From positions 1 through 51,066 of the forward strand of contig JAEZIB010000052.1 of NCBI GenBank assembly GCA_023416275.1: a stretch of 51,066 nt of DNA, read 5' to 3'. Shown piece after piece: positions 1-8,596 of the stretch. The number at the start of each line of letters is the position of its first letter. Within the stretch, counting starts at the first letter, position 1. Under the pieces are notes generated by a model, which was not told the origin of the DNA, did not search any database, and saw only the letters and a list, made by a program, of their open reading frames with translations. A program made the translations under genes and the position numbers. This stretch comes from Bacillota bacterium (lineage in GTDB: Bacteria > Bacillota > Clostridia > Acetivibrionales > DSM-1351).

Positions 1-71
1 ATGTTTTTTTACAGAGGATAAAGTTTGTAAAATACAATAATGTAGTTTGAAAGATTATCAAAATTTATTTT

Positions 72-94
72 TGTACTAGGTCCATAATAGTACA
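72..94. promoter_or_regulatory. Candidate operator, inverted repeat TGTACTA-N9-TAGTACA
   Basis: A perfect 7-bp inverted repeat with a 9-bp spacer lies about 95 bp upstream of the permease start. The same TAGTACA half-site occurs twice in front of the second GntR/ABC operon at 43152-43167. Binding by a GntR/YtrA-type repressor is inference; the inverted repeat is seen directly. Confidence 0.35.
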
Positions 95-188
95 TTATTG
101 AGGTTGTTGTAAAAATGGACTAAGAAATCACATAAATGATCGATTAGTAAAGAAATTAAGATTATAACAAGGAGAAGAAAAATCTTAT

Positions 189-1526
189 ATGGATAAGAAA
201 AGATATGGTTTGTTTACAGCGGTTACAATGATTATTGGAGTTGTCATAGGATCAGGTATTTTTTTTAAAGCGGATAATGTACTTAGTTATACGAATGGAA
301 ATGTTTTATTAGGAATTATTATATTCATTGTTGCGGCCATAGCGATTGTATTCGGATGTCTGACTATCTCCCAGCTTGCTACACGAACGGACAAGCCCGG
401 CGGACTGATTGCTTATACAGAGGAATTTGTAGGTATTGGACTTTCCTGTTCTTTTGGTTGGTTTCAGACCTTTTTATATCTACCCGCCCTAGCCTCAGTC
501 GTTTCATGGGTAACAGGAATTTATATTAGCCAAATATTCGGCTTTAAAATAACTTTGGAACGTACGACGATTATCGGCTTCGTCTGCCTTACATTGTTGT
601 TTATCATCAATACAGTATCCGCGAAAGCTGGAGGATATTTTCAAAATGCTTCAATGATTATCAAGATAATTCCATTGCTAATTATTGCTCTCGTAGGATT
701 ATTTCTTGGGAAACCTCAGGAGCTAATAACGGAAGGTGTGGCAGGCTTTGGTCAGGCTACAAAGACCAGTGGCTGGCTGGCAGCCTTTGCCCCAATTGCT
801 TTTTCCTTTGACGGATGGATCGTTTCAACTTCTATCTGTAACGAGATTAAGAATAGTAAACGAAATCTGCCATTGGCACTTACCATCTCTCCTTTGCTTA
901 TACTGATTGCCTATTTGATGTACTTTGTAGGACTTACAGCATTACTTGGTCCTGATAAAATTTTGGAACAGGGAGATAGCTCAGTCTTTACAGTTGCCAC
1001 CATGCTGTTTGGTAATATCGGAGCAAAATTCATACTCATCTTTGTGGTTATCTCAGTTCTTGGTACAGTGAATGGACTTACACTTGGTTTTATCCGTATG
1101 CCTTATTCTTTGGCGCTTCGGAATATGATACCGGGAAGTGAATTCCTTAAAAAAGAGAATGCAAAGCTTGCCAGTATGCCCCTTAATTCTGCAATGTTTG
1201 CATATCTACTTTCTTTCATTTGGTTAGCAATCTTCTATATTACTCAGAAAAACGGTATGCAGGGAGATGTATCTGAGATTGCAATCGGAGTAAGCTATTT
1301 AAATTACATCGTACTCTACTTTGCAGTTATGAAGCTTTCGAAACAGGGACAGATAAAGAGTAAGATAAAGGGGTTTCTTATTCCCATTTTGGCTTGCATT
1401 GGATCATTGGTAATCATCTCAGGAAGTATAACGCATCCGCTATTTCTGTATTATTTCCTAATTTGCTTTTCCATAATGCTTGCAGGATTTCTATATTATA
1501 GGAAGAATAAATCGAGAATATTATAG
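189..1526 (+). CDS. APC-family amino acid permease
   Basis: Integral membrane transporter of 445 residues, the usual length for the amino acid-polyamine-organocation (APC) superfamily, probably a proton-coupled amino acid importer or exchanger. The N-terminal helix has the family glycine motif GVVIGSGIFF (about residues 17-26), followed by roughly a dozen hydrophobic segments to the C-terminus. Substrate cannot be read from sequence. It appears monocistronic, with a candidate operator at 72-94. The ribosome site AAGGAG lies about 14 nt before the ATG, which is longer than usual, but no better in-frame start is visible. Confidence 0.85.
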   Translation: MDKKRYGLFTAVTMIIGVVIGSGIFFKADNVLSYTNGNVLLGIIIFIVAAIAIVFGCLTISQLATRTDKPGGLIAYTEEFVGIGLSCSFGWFQTFLYLPALASVVSWVTGIYISQIFGFKITLERTTIIGFVCLTLLFIINTVSAKAGGYFQNASMIIKIIPLLIIALVGLFLGKPQELITEGVAGFGQATKTSGWLAAFAPIAFSFDGWIVSTSICNEIKNSKRNLPLALTISPLLILIAYLMYFVGLTALLGPDKILEQGDSSVFTVATMLFGNIGAKFILIFVVISVLGTVNGLTLGFIRMPYSLALRNMIPGSEFLKKENAKLASMPLNSAMFAYLLSFIWLAIFYITQKNGMQGDVSEIAIGVSYLNYIVLYFAVMKLSKQGQIKSKIKGFLIPILACIGSLVIISGSITHPLFLYYFLICFSIMLAGFLYYRKNKSRIL

Positions 1527-2010
1527 ATATTTATTAATAAAGTAAAATAACTTTTAATTATGTAATACTGTTTATATAAAACAGTCAAAGGTACGTAAGC
1601 ATTGAGTTATTCCTTAATATTATAAAGCTCCATACTTGTCTATAATTGGGATTGAAAATTTTTACAATTTCAGATATAGTATTGCTATTAAGTTATAAAA
1701 AGGTGAAAAGGTCTATGAATAGAGAATGATGATGTTTCATGTTTTATTCCAGGAACAAGTATGTCTGCCAGTGGACAATATGATGCTATGGTTGTTGATA
1801 GTGAATCCAACCATTATCTATATTATTGTTATAGTAATGATAGTAGAGTAACATTACTTTCAAAGGATAAAAATAATAAAACATCATTTTTTAAAAATTA
1901 AATATATACCTGAATAAAGGGCGAAAGGGAGCAGGTGGCTGACCTGAATGTATAAAGCGTTCTATGCAAATACTCGGATAAAAGTAATTAAAAAAGGGAG
2001 GTTATAGCAT
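1527..2010. other. Intergenic region with a small hairpin
   Basis: About 480 bp without a conserved gene. It holds a hairpin (ACTGTTT/AAACAGT) near 1567-1585 lacking a T-run and a 46-codon open frame (listed separately). A GC-richer stretch at 1919-1960 just upstream of the next gene has no motif I recognise. Confidence 0.4.
1761..1901 (+). CDS. Possible 46-residue protein or gene remnant
   Basis: The frame starts with ATG, has AGGA six bases upstream, and encodes a 46-residue Tyr/Asp/Ser-rich peptide beginning MSASGQYDAM and ending with a basic tail. The open frame continues about 18 codons upstream without another start, so it may be the end of a decayed gene. I do not recognise a family. 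Confidence 0.25.
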   Translation: MSASGQYDAMVVDSESNHYLYYCYSNDSRVTLLSKDKNNKTSFFKN

Positions 2011-3087
2011 ATGTTTAAAAGTATGGATATTTTTGTTTATTCCGGCACAGGGAATACATATAAAGCAGCGCAGTGTATCGGTGAAACCGCAAAAGGAATG
2101 GGAAAAGAATATGAAATAAATATGATTGATGTGAATTCCAAGCCGGAAGAATACAAACCATCCTCGAACCGATTACTTGGTCTTATGGCTCCAACGCTCG
2201 GAGCTATACAGCCGTTGAGCTTTTTCCACTTTATCATCAGGCTTCCAAATGGGGGCGGGCAGAAAGTGTTTTTAGCCGCTACTGGAGCATGGACAAAGAT
2301 AGGGCCAGTAATTATACCGGGCTATGTGGGCTTTGGACTCTATTTAGCTGCTCTTTTTCTGATTCTCAAAGGCTATAGAGTTGTAGGAATCACAGGCTTT
2401 AGCATGCCCCATAATTGGACTACGATATTGCCACCTTACTGGAAAAAGCTTGAGAACAGAATTAATGAAGAAATTTGTATAACTGCTGGAAAATTCTCAG
2501 CGGAGGTATTGTCGGGAAAAAAGATTTATAAACGAATTTTAGATATGGTTGTTACTCTGATTATTTTTCCATTACCAATTTTGTTCGTAATGGTTGGCCA
2601 TTTGCTTCTGGCAAAGACTATGTTTGCAGGCTCAAGCTGTAATGGTTGCGGGCAATGTGTTGCCAATTGTCCACGAAAAGCATTAAAAATGTACGGGAAG
2701 AAACATAAACGCCCCTATTGGACATATAAATGCGAGCAGTGCATGCGGTGTGTCGGATATTGCCCCCAAAAGGCTGTTGACTGTAATACATTTCTTGTTT
2801 TGGCATTTATATTTATGTTCAGCGCCATCCCGATTGAATTATTGATTGTAAATGCTCTGAACAAGTTGTTTGCTTTTTCTCACTTGCCTGGTAATTTAAT
2901 TTTGTTATACATAATTTATTATATTGTAGTTTTACTGCTGTGTGCAGCTATATACGTGGTATTCTATTTACTAAACAGAATACCTCTTATCGGTAAGGCG
3001 TTTACATACCTGTCATTTACACATTACTGGAGAAAATACAAGCAAGCAGATGTAAAAATCGGAGCATTATCAGAAAAACACCGTTGA
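2011..3087 (+). CDS. EFR1-type flavodoxin/ferredoxin membrane protein
   Basis: A 358-residue protein combining a flavodoxin-like N-terminus (FMN loop SGTGNTYKAA, residues 11-20), hydrophobic segments around 98-120 and 180-201, and two 4Fe-4S motifs: C210-x2-C213-x2-C216-x3-C220 and C241-x2-C244-x2-C247-x3-C251. Two more membrane helices follow, about 260-280 and 292-325. This is the EFR1 family of clostridial ferredoxins, thought to move electrons at the membrane; the redox partner is unknown. GGGAGG nine bases before the ATG supports the start. It is transcribed alone. Confidence 0.85.
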   Translation: MFKSMDIFVYSGTGNTYKAAQCIGETAKGMGKEYEINMIDVNSKPEEYKPSSNRLLGLMAPTLGAIQPLSFFHFIIRLPNGGGQKVFLAATGAWTKIGPVIIPGYVGFGLYLAALFLILKGYRVVGITGFSMPHNWTTILPPYWKKLENRINEEICITAGKFSAEVLSGKKIYKRILDMVVTLIIFPLPILFVMVGHLLLAKTMFAGSSCNGCGQCVANCPRKALKMYGKKHKRPYWTYKCEQCMRCVGYCPQKAVDCNTFLVLAFIFMFSAIPIELLIVNALNKLFAFSHLPGNLILLYIIYYIVVLLLCAAIYVVFYLLNRIPLIGKAFTYLSFTHYWRKYKQADVKIGALSEKHR

Positions 3088-3310
3088 GATTATCAAGTGA
3101 TATCTGAGTGATCAAAATTAAGTATCAGAGAATTATTCCGGGGAACTCTTTCCGTCAAACGTTTACTAGGCTCTGAGCTTTTGTATTTGTATATAATTAT
3201 CCTATATATCTTTAACGCGAAATTAATTGGAAAAAAAGTCGGACAATTCAAAACCACATATGCTATTATATTCCTATCTTAAGATATTTAAATTAAAGGA
3301 GCGCTTCCTA

Positions 3311-4666
3311 TTGAATTATTATGAACGAGTACAAAAATCTATTGATTACATTGAAAGCAATATCGAAAATAAAATTGACTTAAATCAGGCTGCTAGAGAA
3401 GCGTTTATGTCAGTGTCAAACTATTACCGGATATTTTTTGCTCTTGTAGGCTTTTCTGTTAAGGAGTATATAAGATTACGGCGAATTAGCCTTGCAGCTT
3501 CAGAGCTGTTTACCAGTGATATTAAAGTTATGGATATTGCTGTGAAATATGATTTTGATAGTCAAGATTCATTTTCCAGAGCATTCAAACGTATCACAAG
3601 ATTTTTGCCTAGTGAGTGGAGATATCAACAGACTTTATTTAGTTTTGAAAGGGTGAGTGTTTTGGATAAATATTTTGAGATTCAGGATAGTGAGTTGCTT
3701 GAGAAGTACCCAGATATTAAGGTGCTGAAGAAGCTTGAACCAGTCAGGGTGGCGTATTATTGCTATTATGGAACAAACCCTGAACATGGTGCATTTAATG
3801 TTGTAAGTGAATGGCTGAAGAATAGTGGATTGGATATAGAGAAAGACAGATTAAGAATATTTGGCTATAATAACCCAAGTCCGGCATCCCCAACGCAGAC
3901 GGAGTATGGATATGAGGTATGTGTTACAATAAATGACTTAATTCAAATAGATGATGAAAAAGTTAAAACTAAGGTTTTAGAGGGCGGTATTTATGCTGTT
4001 ACCGGAATTAAAAGAGATGGGAATGGCGATGTTGGTGAAGAAATTATGAAGGCGTGGATGCGTTTTCAAAGTTGGCTCCAGGATAGTAAATATATTTATG
4101 GAGGACATCAGTGGCTAGAGGAGCATTTGGGCTTTGACGATGAATTTAATCATGTTGGTGGAGTTGACTTATATATGCCAATCATGGAGCGGGGAAATGT
4201 AGATACTACAAAAACTTTTGTTAATGTAGAGCCAATGTGGACAGCTTCATATAAGGTTACTGGTAAAGATGTTATTGAAAAGGGGCGAAAGTTCTTTTTG
4301 AATTGGGCAAAGCATCAAGGCTTGTTTAATGATGGTAAAAACCATAGGTTTTTTGCTTATTACAATCATGAGAGAATGGGTCAGGAAGATTTCTTTTATA
4401 AAATTCATGTGACAGTTGAAAAGGATTTTGTAGCCAATGATGAGAATATTGAATTAGAGCAATTTAGTGGTGGGTACTATGCGGTTATGAAAGCAAAATA
4501 CAAATATAATGGTGGGGCTTGGGGTGAATTTATTAACTGGATTTCAAAAAGCTCTGAATATTCCCTTGGGGACAGGTGGTTTTTTGAGGAATACAAGCTT
4601 GATAAGCCAGCAATCGAGATGGACACCGAGATGTTACTACATATGCCTGTAAAGTTAAGAGTATAA
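3311..4666 (+). CDS. AraC-family regulator with C-terminal effector-binding region
   Basis: An AraC/XylS transcription factor of 451 residues. The N-terminal ~100 residues carry two helix-turn-helix motifs (DLNQAAREAFMSVSNYYRIF, then the DFDSQDSFSRAFKR segment). The remaining ~340 residues appear to hold two GyrI-like/SOUL-type effector-binding repeats. I chose TTG 3311 because AAAGGAG sits nine bases upstream and the protein then begins MNYYERVQKSIDYIE, as relatives do; an upstream TTG at 3227 lacks a ribosome site. The nitroreductase fusion begins 13 bases after its stop, so the two are probably co-transcribed. Confidence 0.85.
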   Translation: MNYYERVQKSIDYIESNIENKIDLNQAAREAFMSVSNYYRIFFALVGFSVKEYIRLRRISLAASELFTSDIKVMDIAVKYDFDSQDSFSRAFKRITRFLPSEWRYQQTLFSFERVSVLDKYFEIQDSELLEKYPDIKVLKKLEPVRVAYYCYYGTNPEHGAFNVVSEWLKNSGLDIEKDRLRIFGYNNPSPASPTQTEYGYEVCVTINDLIQIDDEKVKTKVLEGGIYAVTGIKRDGNGDVGEEIMKAWMRFQSWLQDSKYIYGGHQWLEEHLGFDDEFNHVGGVDLYMPIMERGNVDTTKTFVNVEPMWTASYKVTGKDVIEKGRKFFLNWAKHQGLFNDGKNHRFFAYYNHERMGQEDFFYKIHVTVEKDFVANDENIELEQFSGGYYAVMKAKYKYNGGAWGEFINWISKSSEYSLGDRWFFEEYKLDKPAIEMDTEMLLHMPVKLRV

Positions 4667-4679
4667 GGGTGTGTTTAAA

Positions 4680-5507
4680 ATGCAAACATTCACAACGGTA
4701 GTGAAGAAGCCGGATACAAATGGAAGGTTAACAATTATTGAATTACCATTTAATGCGGCAGAAGTATTCAATTGTAAAAAGGGTACGATAAGGGTTCGTG
4801 GAACAATTAATGGTACTGAGTATAGAAATAAGCTTATTCCTAAGGGCAAAGGGTTCTATGTGATGTCTATAGACAAAGAACTGCAGAAATCCATTGGCTT
4901 TAGTGAAGATGATTTGGAAACTGAGGTAACAATGGAGCTTGATGAGAATGCCTTATATGGTTCGGGTGAACGTACCAGTATTGAGGTAGAGTCTTGCAAT
5001 ATGGATATACTGACTACTATTAAGACAAGACGGAGTATCAGGGTGTTTACACCAGAGGATGTCGAAAGGTCAAAGATTGATATTGTGCTTGAAGCTGGGT
5101 TTTGTGCGCCTTCTGCAAAAGGAAAGCGACCATGGCATTTTCTTATATCAAAGGATAAAGAATTCTTATCCCAATTATCAGATAACAATAATTATAGACC
5201 TTTACTAACGGCAAATTTCTGCATTATTGTTTGTGGAGATAAGAATATGGAGGGAACTACTGAACTTTTAATTGAAGATTGTGCAGCTGCTACAGAAAAT
5301 ATACTCCTTGCAGCACATGGGTTAGGACTGGGTGCTACTTGGTGTATGATATTCAAAAAATGCCATAGGTTTAAGGTTATAAGTGACTATTTTTCTTTGC
5401 CAGATAAGATTATTCCCATTGCTATAATTGCATTAGGCTACCCGGCAGAGGAAAAGCCGATTTTACCAAGGTATGATAAAACAAAAGTGCACAGGGACAA
5501 ATGGTAA
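4680..5507 (+). CDS. DUF1905-nitroreductase fusion
   Basis: A 275-residue two-domain protein. The first ~90 residues match the DUF1905 beta-barrel family (VRGTINGTEYRNKL with a following KGFYVMSIDKE segment). The rest is a short FMN-dependent nitroreductase beginning MDILTTIKTRRSIRVF, with the RRSIR phosphate-binding segment and a C-terminal GYPAEEKP stretch typical of the family. It probably reduces nitro, quinone or flavin-type substrates with NAD(P)H. ATG 4680 is preferred over GTG 4671 because AAGGG lies ten bases upstream. It follows the AraC gene by 13 bases, so that regulator may respond to its substrate (inference). Confidence 0.8.
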   Translation: MQTFTTVVKKPDTNGRLTIIELPFNAAEVFNCKKGTIRVRGTINGTEYRNKLIPKGKGFYVMSIDKELQKSIGFSEDDLETEVTMELDENALYGSGERTSIEVESCNMDILTTIKTRRSIRVFTPEDVERSKIDIVLEAGFCAPSAKGKRPWHFLISKDKEFLSQLSDNNNYRPLLTANFCIIVCGDKNMEGTTELLIEDCAAATENILLAAHGLGLGATWCMIFKKCHRFKVISDYFSLPDKIIPIAIIALGYPAEEKPILPRYDKTKVHRDKW

Positions 5508-5512
5508 GATAA

Positions 5513-5671
5513 GGCTTTGAAGACCATAGGGAAAATTATATTCCTAAAAACAAATATCGCAAATTGATTTTTGAAGAAAAGTATATTATTATATATCAAA
5601 TTATAGATGATAAGGTATATCTGGATTACATTGTTGATGGCAGACAAGACTGTGACTGGTTACTTAAATAA
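5513..5671 (+). pseudogene. ParE/RelE-type toxin remnant (C-terminal part)
   Basis: After a stop codon at 5510-5512, the plus strand stays open for 52 codons and encodes the segment YRKLIFEEKYIIIYQI followed by DGRQDCDWLLK and a stop. This matches the last half of ParE/RelE plasmid-stabilisation toxins (the 'YRIIY.v....v.v..v.hgrRD...lL' pattern). No start, N-terminal half or antitoxin is present. It is a decayed toxin-antitoxin module left downstream of the nitroreductase. Confidence 0.6.
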
Positions 5672-6128
5672 ACAAATATTAGCTGTATCTGGGAAGAGAT
5701 GTTTCGGAGAATAAATATATAAAAATAGAAAGTTACCAATAAAATACAATCACTACTATCAGCACAATGAGGGATATTAAGGCTTATAGCTGTAGTTCAC
5801 GAAACATATAGTGGAGGTTGTATTTTTTGTGTTTCTATTTAGTAAAACGTATATTTAGTTTTGGAAAATGGTGGGGAATTTATCGGTTTTGTTATGAATC
5901 GGAAATTTTTCCACAAATGATTGTGATATAGCAAGGAGTAAGGTTACACATGGTGGTTCAAAAATTTATTAGCCTATTTTAGTTTTTTGACACCTGCATT
6001 GGGATTGTATTTTTTATTAAAAAAACTTTAGAAAAATTTTAGAATTTGATTAGAGGCAGTTTAGTCTTGACTTCTATAATGAAAATGTAGCATGAAGCTA
6101 CAAAATTATTAGATTGGAGAGATTAAAT
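5672..6128. promoter_or_regulatory. Promoter region of the sensor/ABC operon
   Basis: No gene is visible. A TATAAT box at 6075-6080 is a plausible -10. Upstream, a direct repeat TTTAGAA at 6027-6033 and 6038-6044 has an 11-bp period, the layout expected for two OmpR-family response-regulator monomers on one helix face. No good -35 is present, which fits an activator-dependent promoter. Autoregulation by the operon's own response regulator is inference. Confidence 0.4.
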
Positions 6129-7100
6129 ATGAAAAACAAAAAGGTAAGAGTAGGAATTGTGGCACTGGCAGCAGTAACAGTATTCACTGCTACTGCATTT
6201 GCATCTGCTTCTACTTATAATAACGGGGGCTATGAAGCATTTAAAGAAATCATCAAGAGTTCACATCAAACAAAACATTTATCAAGTAATTCTTTTAACG
6301 GCACATTCCAAATATCAGACAACGGAAAAGTAATTGCAGAAATGACAGGTGATATCAAAGAAAACCATGAGAGCAAAGAAGCCAACGGAAATGTTGAAAT
6401 TAAGCTGATGGGCAAGGAGCAAGACCTGGCATTCTTTAAGAACGGGGAGACTTCATATCTTGTAGATGAAACTAATGACAAGTATTATCAATTTATTAAC
6501 CTAGATCAAGAAAGTTTCCATAAAAACAAAAAAATCAACAGGGAAGATAATGTAGAAAAGCACCCTATAGGAAAGACAGAAGAGGCTTTTTTGGACTACT
6601 TAATGGGCGATTTGAAATCTCAGTTTGAGTTGACTCAAAATGCTGATGGAACAAAGAGTATAACAGTGGACTTGAACGAAAATGAAATTCCTGTACCTAT
6701 GAATTTATTATTTGGTATGGCAGCTGAAAATAAAGGTCATTGCAGAAATTCCGATTCAGAAGATGGCATGAATTCAACCCAAAAAGAACTGATGATGGAG
6801 AAAATGCCTTTCATTAAGGAATTTTCTGAATTAGAGAAAGATATGCCTGAACTAAAACAAGACGTCAAATTAACAGGACTTTTCTTGAAACTGAACGTGG
6901 ACGAAAATAACCAAATTAAATCCTTTAATGTAAAAGCCTACGCTACAGGAAAAGATGCAAATGGAACAGCTCATGAAGTTTCTATCTTGGGTTCTTTATC
7001 TATAAATGATATGGACAGTACTACTATTGAAACATTTATTACTGATGGAAAAAATATAGAAATAATAGATGCTGAAGACTTTGAATGTAACAGGAAATAA
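6129..7100 (+). CDS. Exported protein of unknown function, first gene of an ABC/two-component operon
   Basis: A 323-residue protein with a Sec signal peptide (KNKKVRV basic start, hydrophobic GIVALAAVTVFTATAFASAS, cleavage after an Ala-x-Ala near residue 26). The mature part is Lys/Glu/Asn-rich and beta-strand-like, resembling lipoprotein-carrier-type folds in texture only; no family is recognised. ATG 6129 is chosen because GGAGAG lies eight bases upstream; TTG 6114 has none. It is 27 bases before the ABC ATPase, so it is probably an extracytoplasmic partner or target of that transporter/sensor set. Confidence 0.75.
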   Translation: MKNKKVRVGIVALAAVTVFTATAFASASTYNNGGYEAFKEIIKSSHQTKHLSSNSFNGTFQISDNGKVIAEMTGDIKENHESKEANGNVEIKLMGKEQDLAFFKNGETSYLVDETNDKYYQFINLDQESFHKNKKINREDNVEKHPIGKTEEAFLDYLMGDLKSQFELTQNADGTKSITVDLNENEIPVPMNLLFGMAAENKGHCRNSDSEDGMNSTQKELMMEKMPFIKEFSELEKDMPELKQDVKLTGLFLKLNVDENNQIKSFNVKAYATGKDANGTAHEVSILGSLSINDMDSTTIETFITDGKNIEIIDAEDFECNRK

Positions 7101-7127
7101 AATTTATATAAAATGGAGAGAAAATAA

Positions 7128-7850
7128 ATGTTATTAGAAGTCGTGAAATTGACAAAACAATATCACGGAACGCATGGTATATCAGGGCTTAACCTTACTG
7201 TTTCAGAAGGTGAGGTTGTGGCCCTGTTAGGGCCAAACGGTGCCGGCAAAACTACAGCCATGAAGGCAATGATGGGGATGATTCCCTCTGATAATGGCGA
7301 TGCAATGTATAAAGGTATCTCAATACTGAGTAGCCCAGAATTGACAAAAAATGAAATAGGCATGATGATTGGTGAGCCTTCGCCATACCTCTATCTAACA
7401 GCATATCAATACCTAAAAATGTATCACAACCTTTACGAGGAGGTAACTGATAAAGATATTCAGGAAGTACTGGATTTGACAGGTTTAGGTGATAGAAAGA
7501 ACAATAGAATTAAAACCTTTTCAACAGGTATGAAACAACGTATTAGTTTAGCGAAGGTTTTGCTGATTAAGCCAAAGTTGATACTACTAGATGAGCCATT
7601 CTCAGGAATGGATATTGAAGGCAGAAGCCAAATGGTGCATTTACTGAAAAAGATTATTGAAGAAAAAAATGTTGGGATGATTATATCCAGCCATTTAATT
7701 CATGATATTGAGCAGATAACCTCCAGCGTTTGTATAATTAACGATGGAAAATGGCTAGAAACAAGACCTATACATGAAATTAAGGCTGATTTCCCTACAA
7801 TTGAGGAGTACTACCTTGATTTGGTCTCAAAAAGGAGAAATGAGAAATGA
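7128..7850 (+). CDS. ABC transporter ATP-binding protein
   Basis: A 240-residue cytoplasmic ATPase. It has Walker A GPNGAGKTT (about residues 35-43), the signature STGMKQRISLAK, Walker B LILLDEPFSGMD and the H-loop SSHL. It pairs with the following permease, whose ATG overlaps its last four bases, indicating coupled translation. Sequence type is the multidrug/bacteriocin-export CcmA group. Together with the kinase and regulator downstream it resembles peptide-antibiotic sensing/detoxification modules, but the substrate is not known. Confidence 0.88.
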   Translation: MLLEVVKLTKQYHGTHGISGLNLTVSEGEVVALLGPNGAGKTTAMKAMMGMIPSDNGDAMYKGISILSSPELTKNEIGMMIGEPSPYLYLTAYQYLKMYHNLYEEVTDKDIQEVLDLTGLGDRKNNRIKTFSTGMKQRISLAKVLLIKPKLILLDEPFSGMDIEGRSQMVHLLKKIIEEKNVGMIISSHLIHDIEQITSSVCIINDGKWLETRPIHEIKADFPTIEEYYLDLVSKRRNEK

Positions 7851-8593
7851 ACCGATTAGTTTTATTTACAAAAAGTGAATTTATTAAGTTATTCTATCAA
7901 GCCAAAACAAAAGTTCTAATAGCCCTTTCAATAATTAGTGTAGTAGCAATTGGCATATTCACTTTTCTTATAAGCAATAATACAGGTGTTCAGGTGGTTT
8001 CACCGGAACGATTTCCTGTATTTGTTCTGGATCTACTAATAGGCTTTGTTATGCCAGTATTGACTATTTTTATTGGTAGTGAGTTGCTAGCCAACGAGTT
8101 CAAAGATGGTACTGTTAAAAATCTGTTTGCATTACCAGTTTCAAAAAGTATAATATATGTAGGAAAAGTATTTGCTGGAGCAATAGTTATAGGCACATAT
8201 CTATTTATAATAGGGGCTTCTAGTGTTGCTGTAAGTGGTGTGCTAAATGGCACCGAAGCTTTTGGAGACCTTGGAGGCTTTTTGGTAAGATATCTAGGTG
8301 CTTTCATTTTTCTAATAATGGTTATGATAATTACAAGCTTTTTTACACTATTAATAAACAGCCCAGGTATGGCGATTGTTATGAACCTTTTTATCTGGCT
8401 TGGAATTGGTTTTGGAGGCATGTTTTTAACAAATGTAAAAGGATTTTTGCCTACAAGTTTTGTTAACTGGTATCAGCCGTTAGTAAACGGGGGCAATTTA
8501 GTAATGGCATTAGTGCCTTTAGCGTACATGATTTCTTATTGCACCATATTTATAATTGCTGGAATGATGATTTTTGAGAGGAAAGAAGTGTAA
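7847..8593 (+). CDS. ABC-2 type permease
   Basis: A 248-residue membrane protein with six predicted helices (about 17-40, 55-80, 103-125, 147-170, 176-200, 222-243) in the ABC-2 exporter pattern. The segment GSELLANEFKDGTVKNLFALPVSK is the family's hallmark cytoplasmic loop between helices 2 and 3 (shown here only as a whole region around residues 82-103). It starts inside the stop of the ATPase and ends three bases before the kinase, so the five genes form one transcript. Confidence 0.85.
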   Translation: MNRLVLFTKSEFIKLFYQAKTKVLIALSIISVVAIGIFTFLISNNTGVQVVSPERFPVFVLDLLIGFVMPVLTIFIGSELLANEFKDGTVKNLFALPVSKSIIYVGKVFAGAIVIGTYLFIIGASSVAVSGVLNGTEAFGDLGGFLVRYLGAFIFLIMVMIITSFFTLLINSPGMAIVMNLFIWLGIGFGGMFLTNVKGFLPTSFVNWYQPLVNGGNLVMALVPLAYMISYCTIFIIAGMMIFERKEV

Positions 8594-8596
8594 AAT

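Noticed and set aside
7990..8421. A 143-codon minus-strand frame
   Set aside because: Antisense to the ABC permease; composition is the mirror of a membrane protein and it has no ribosome site.
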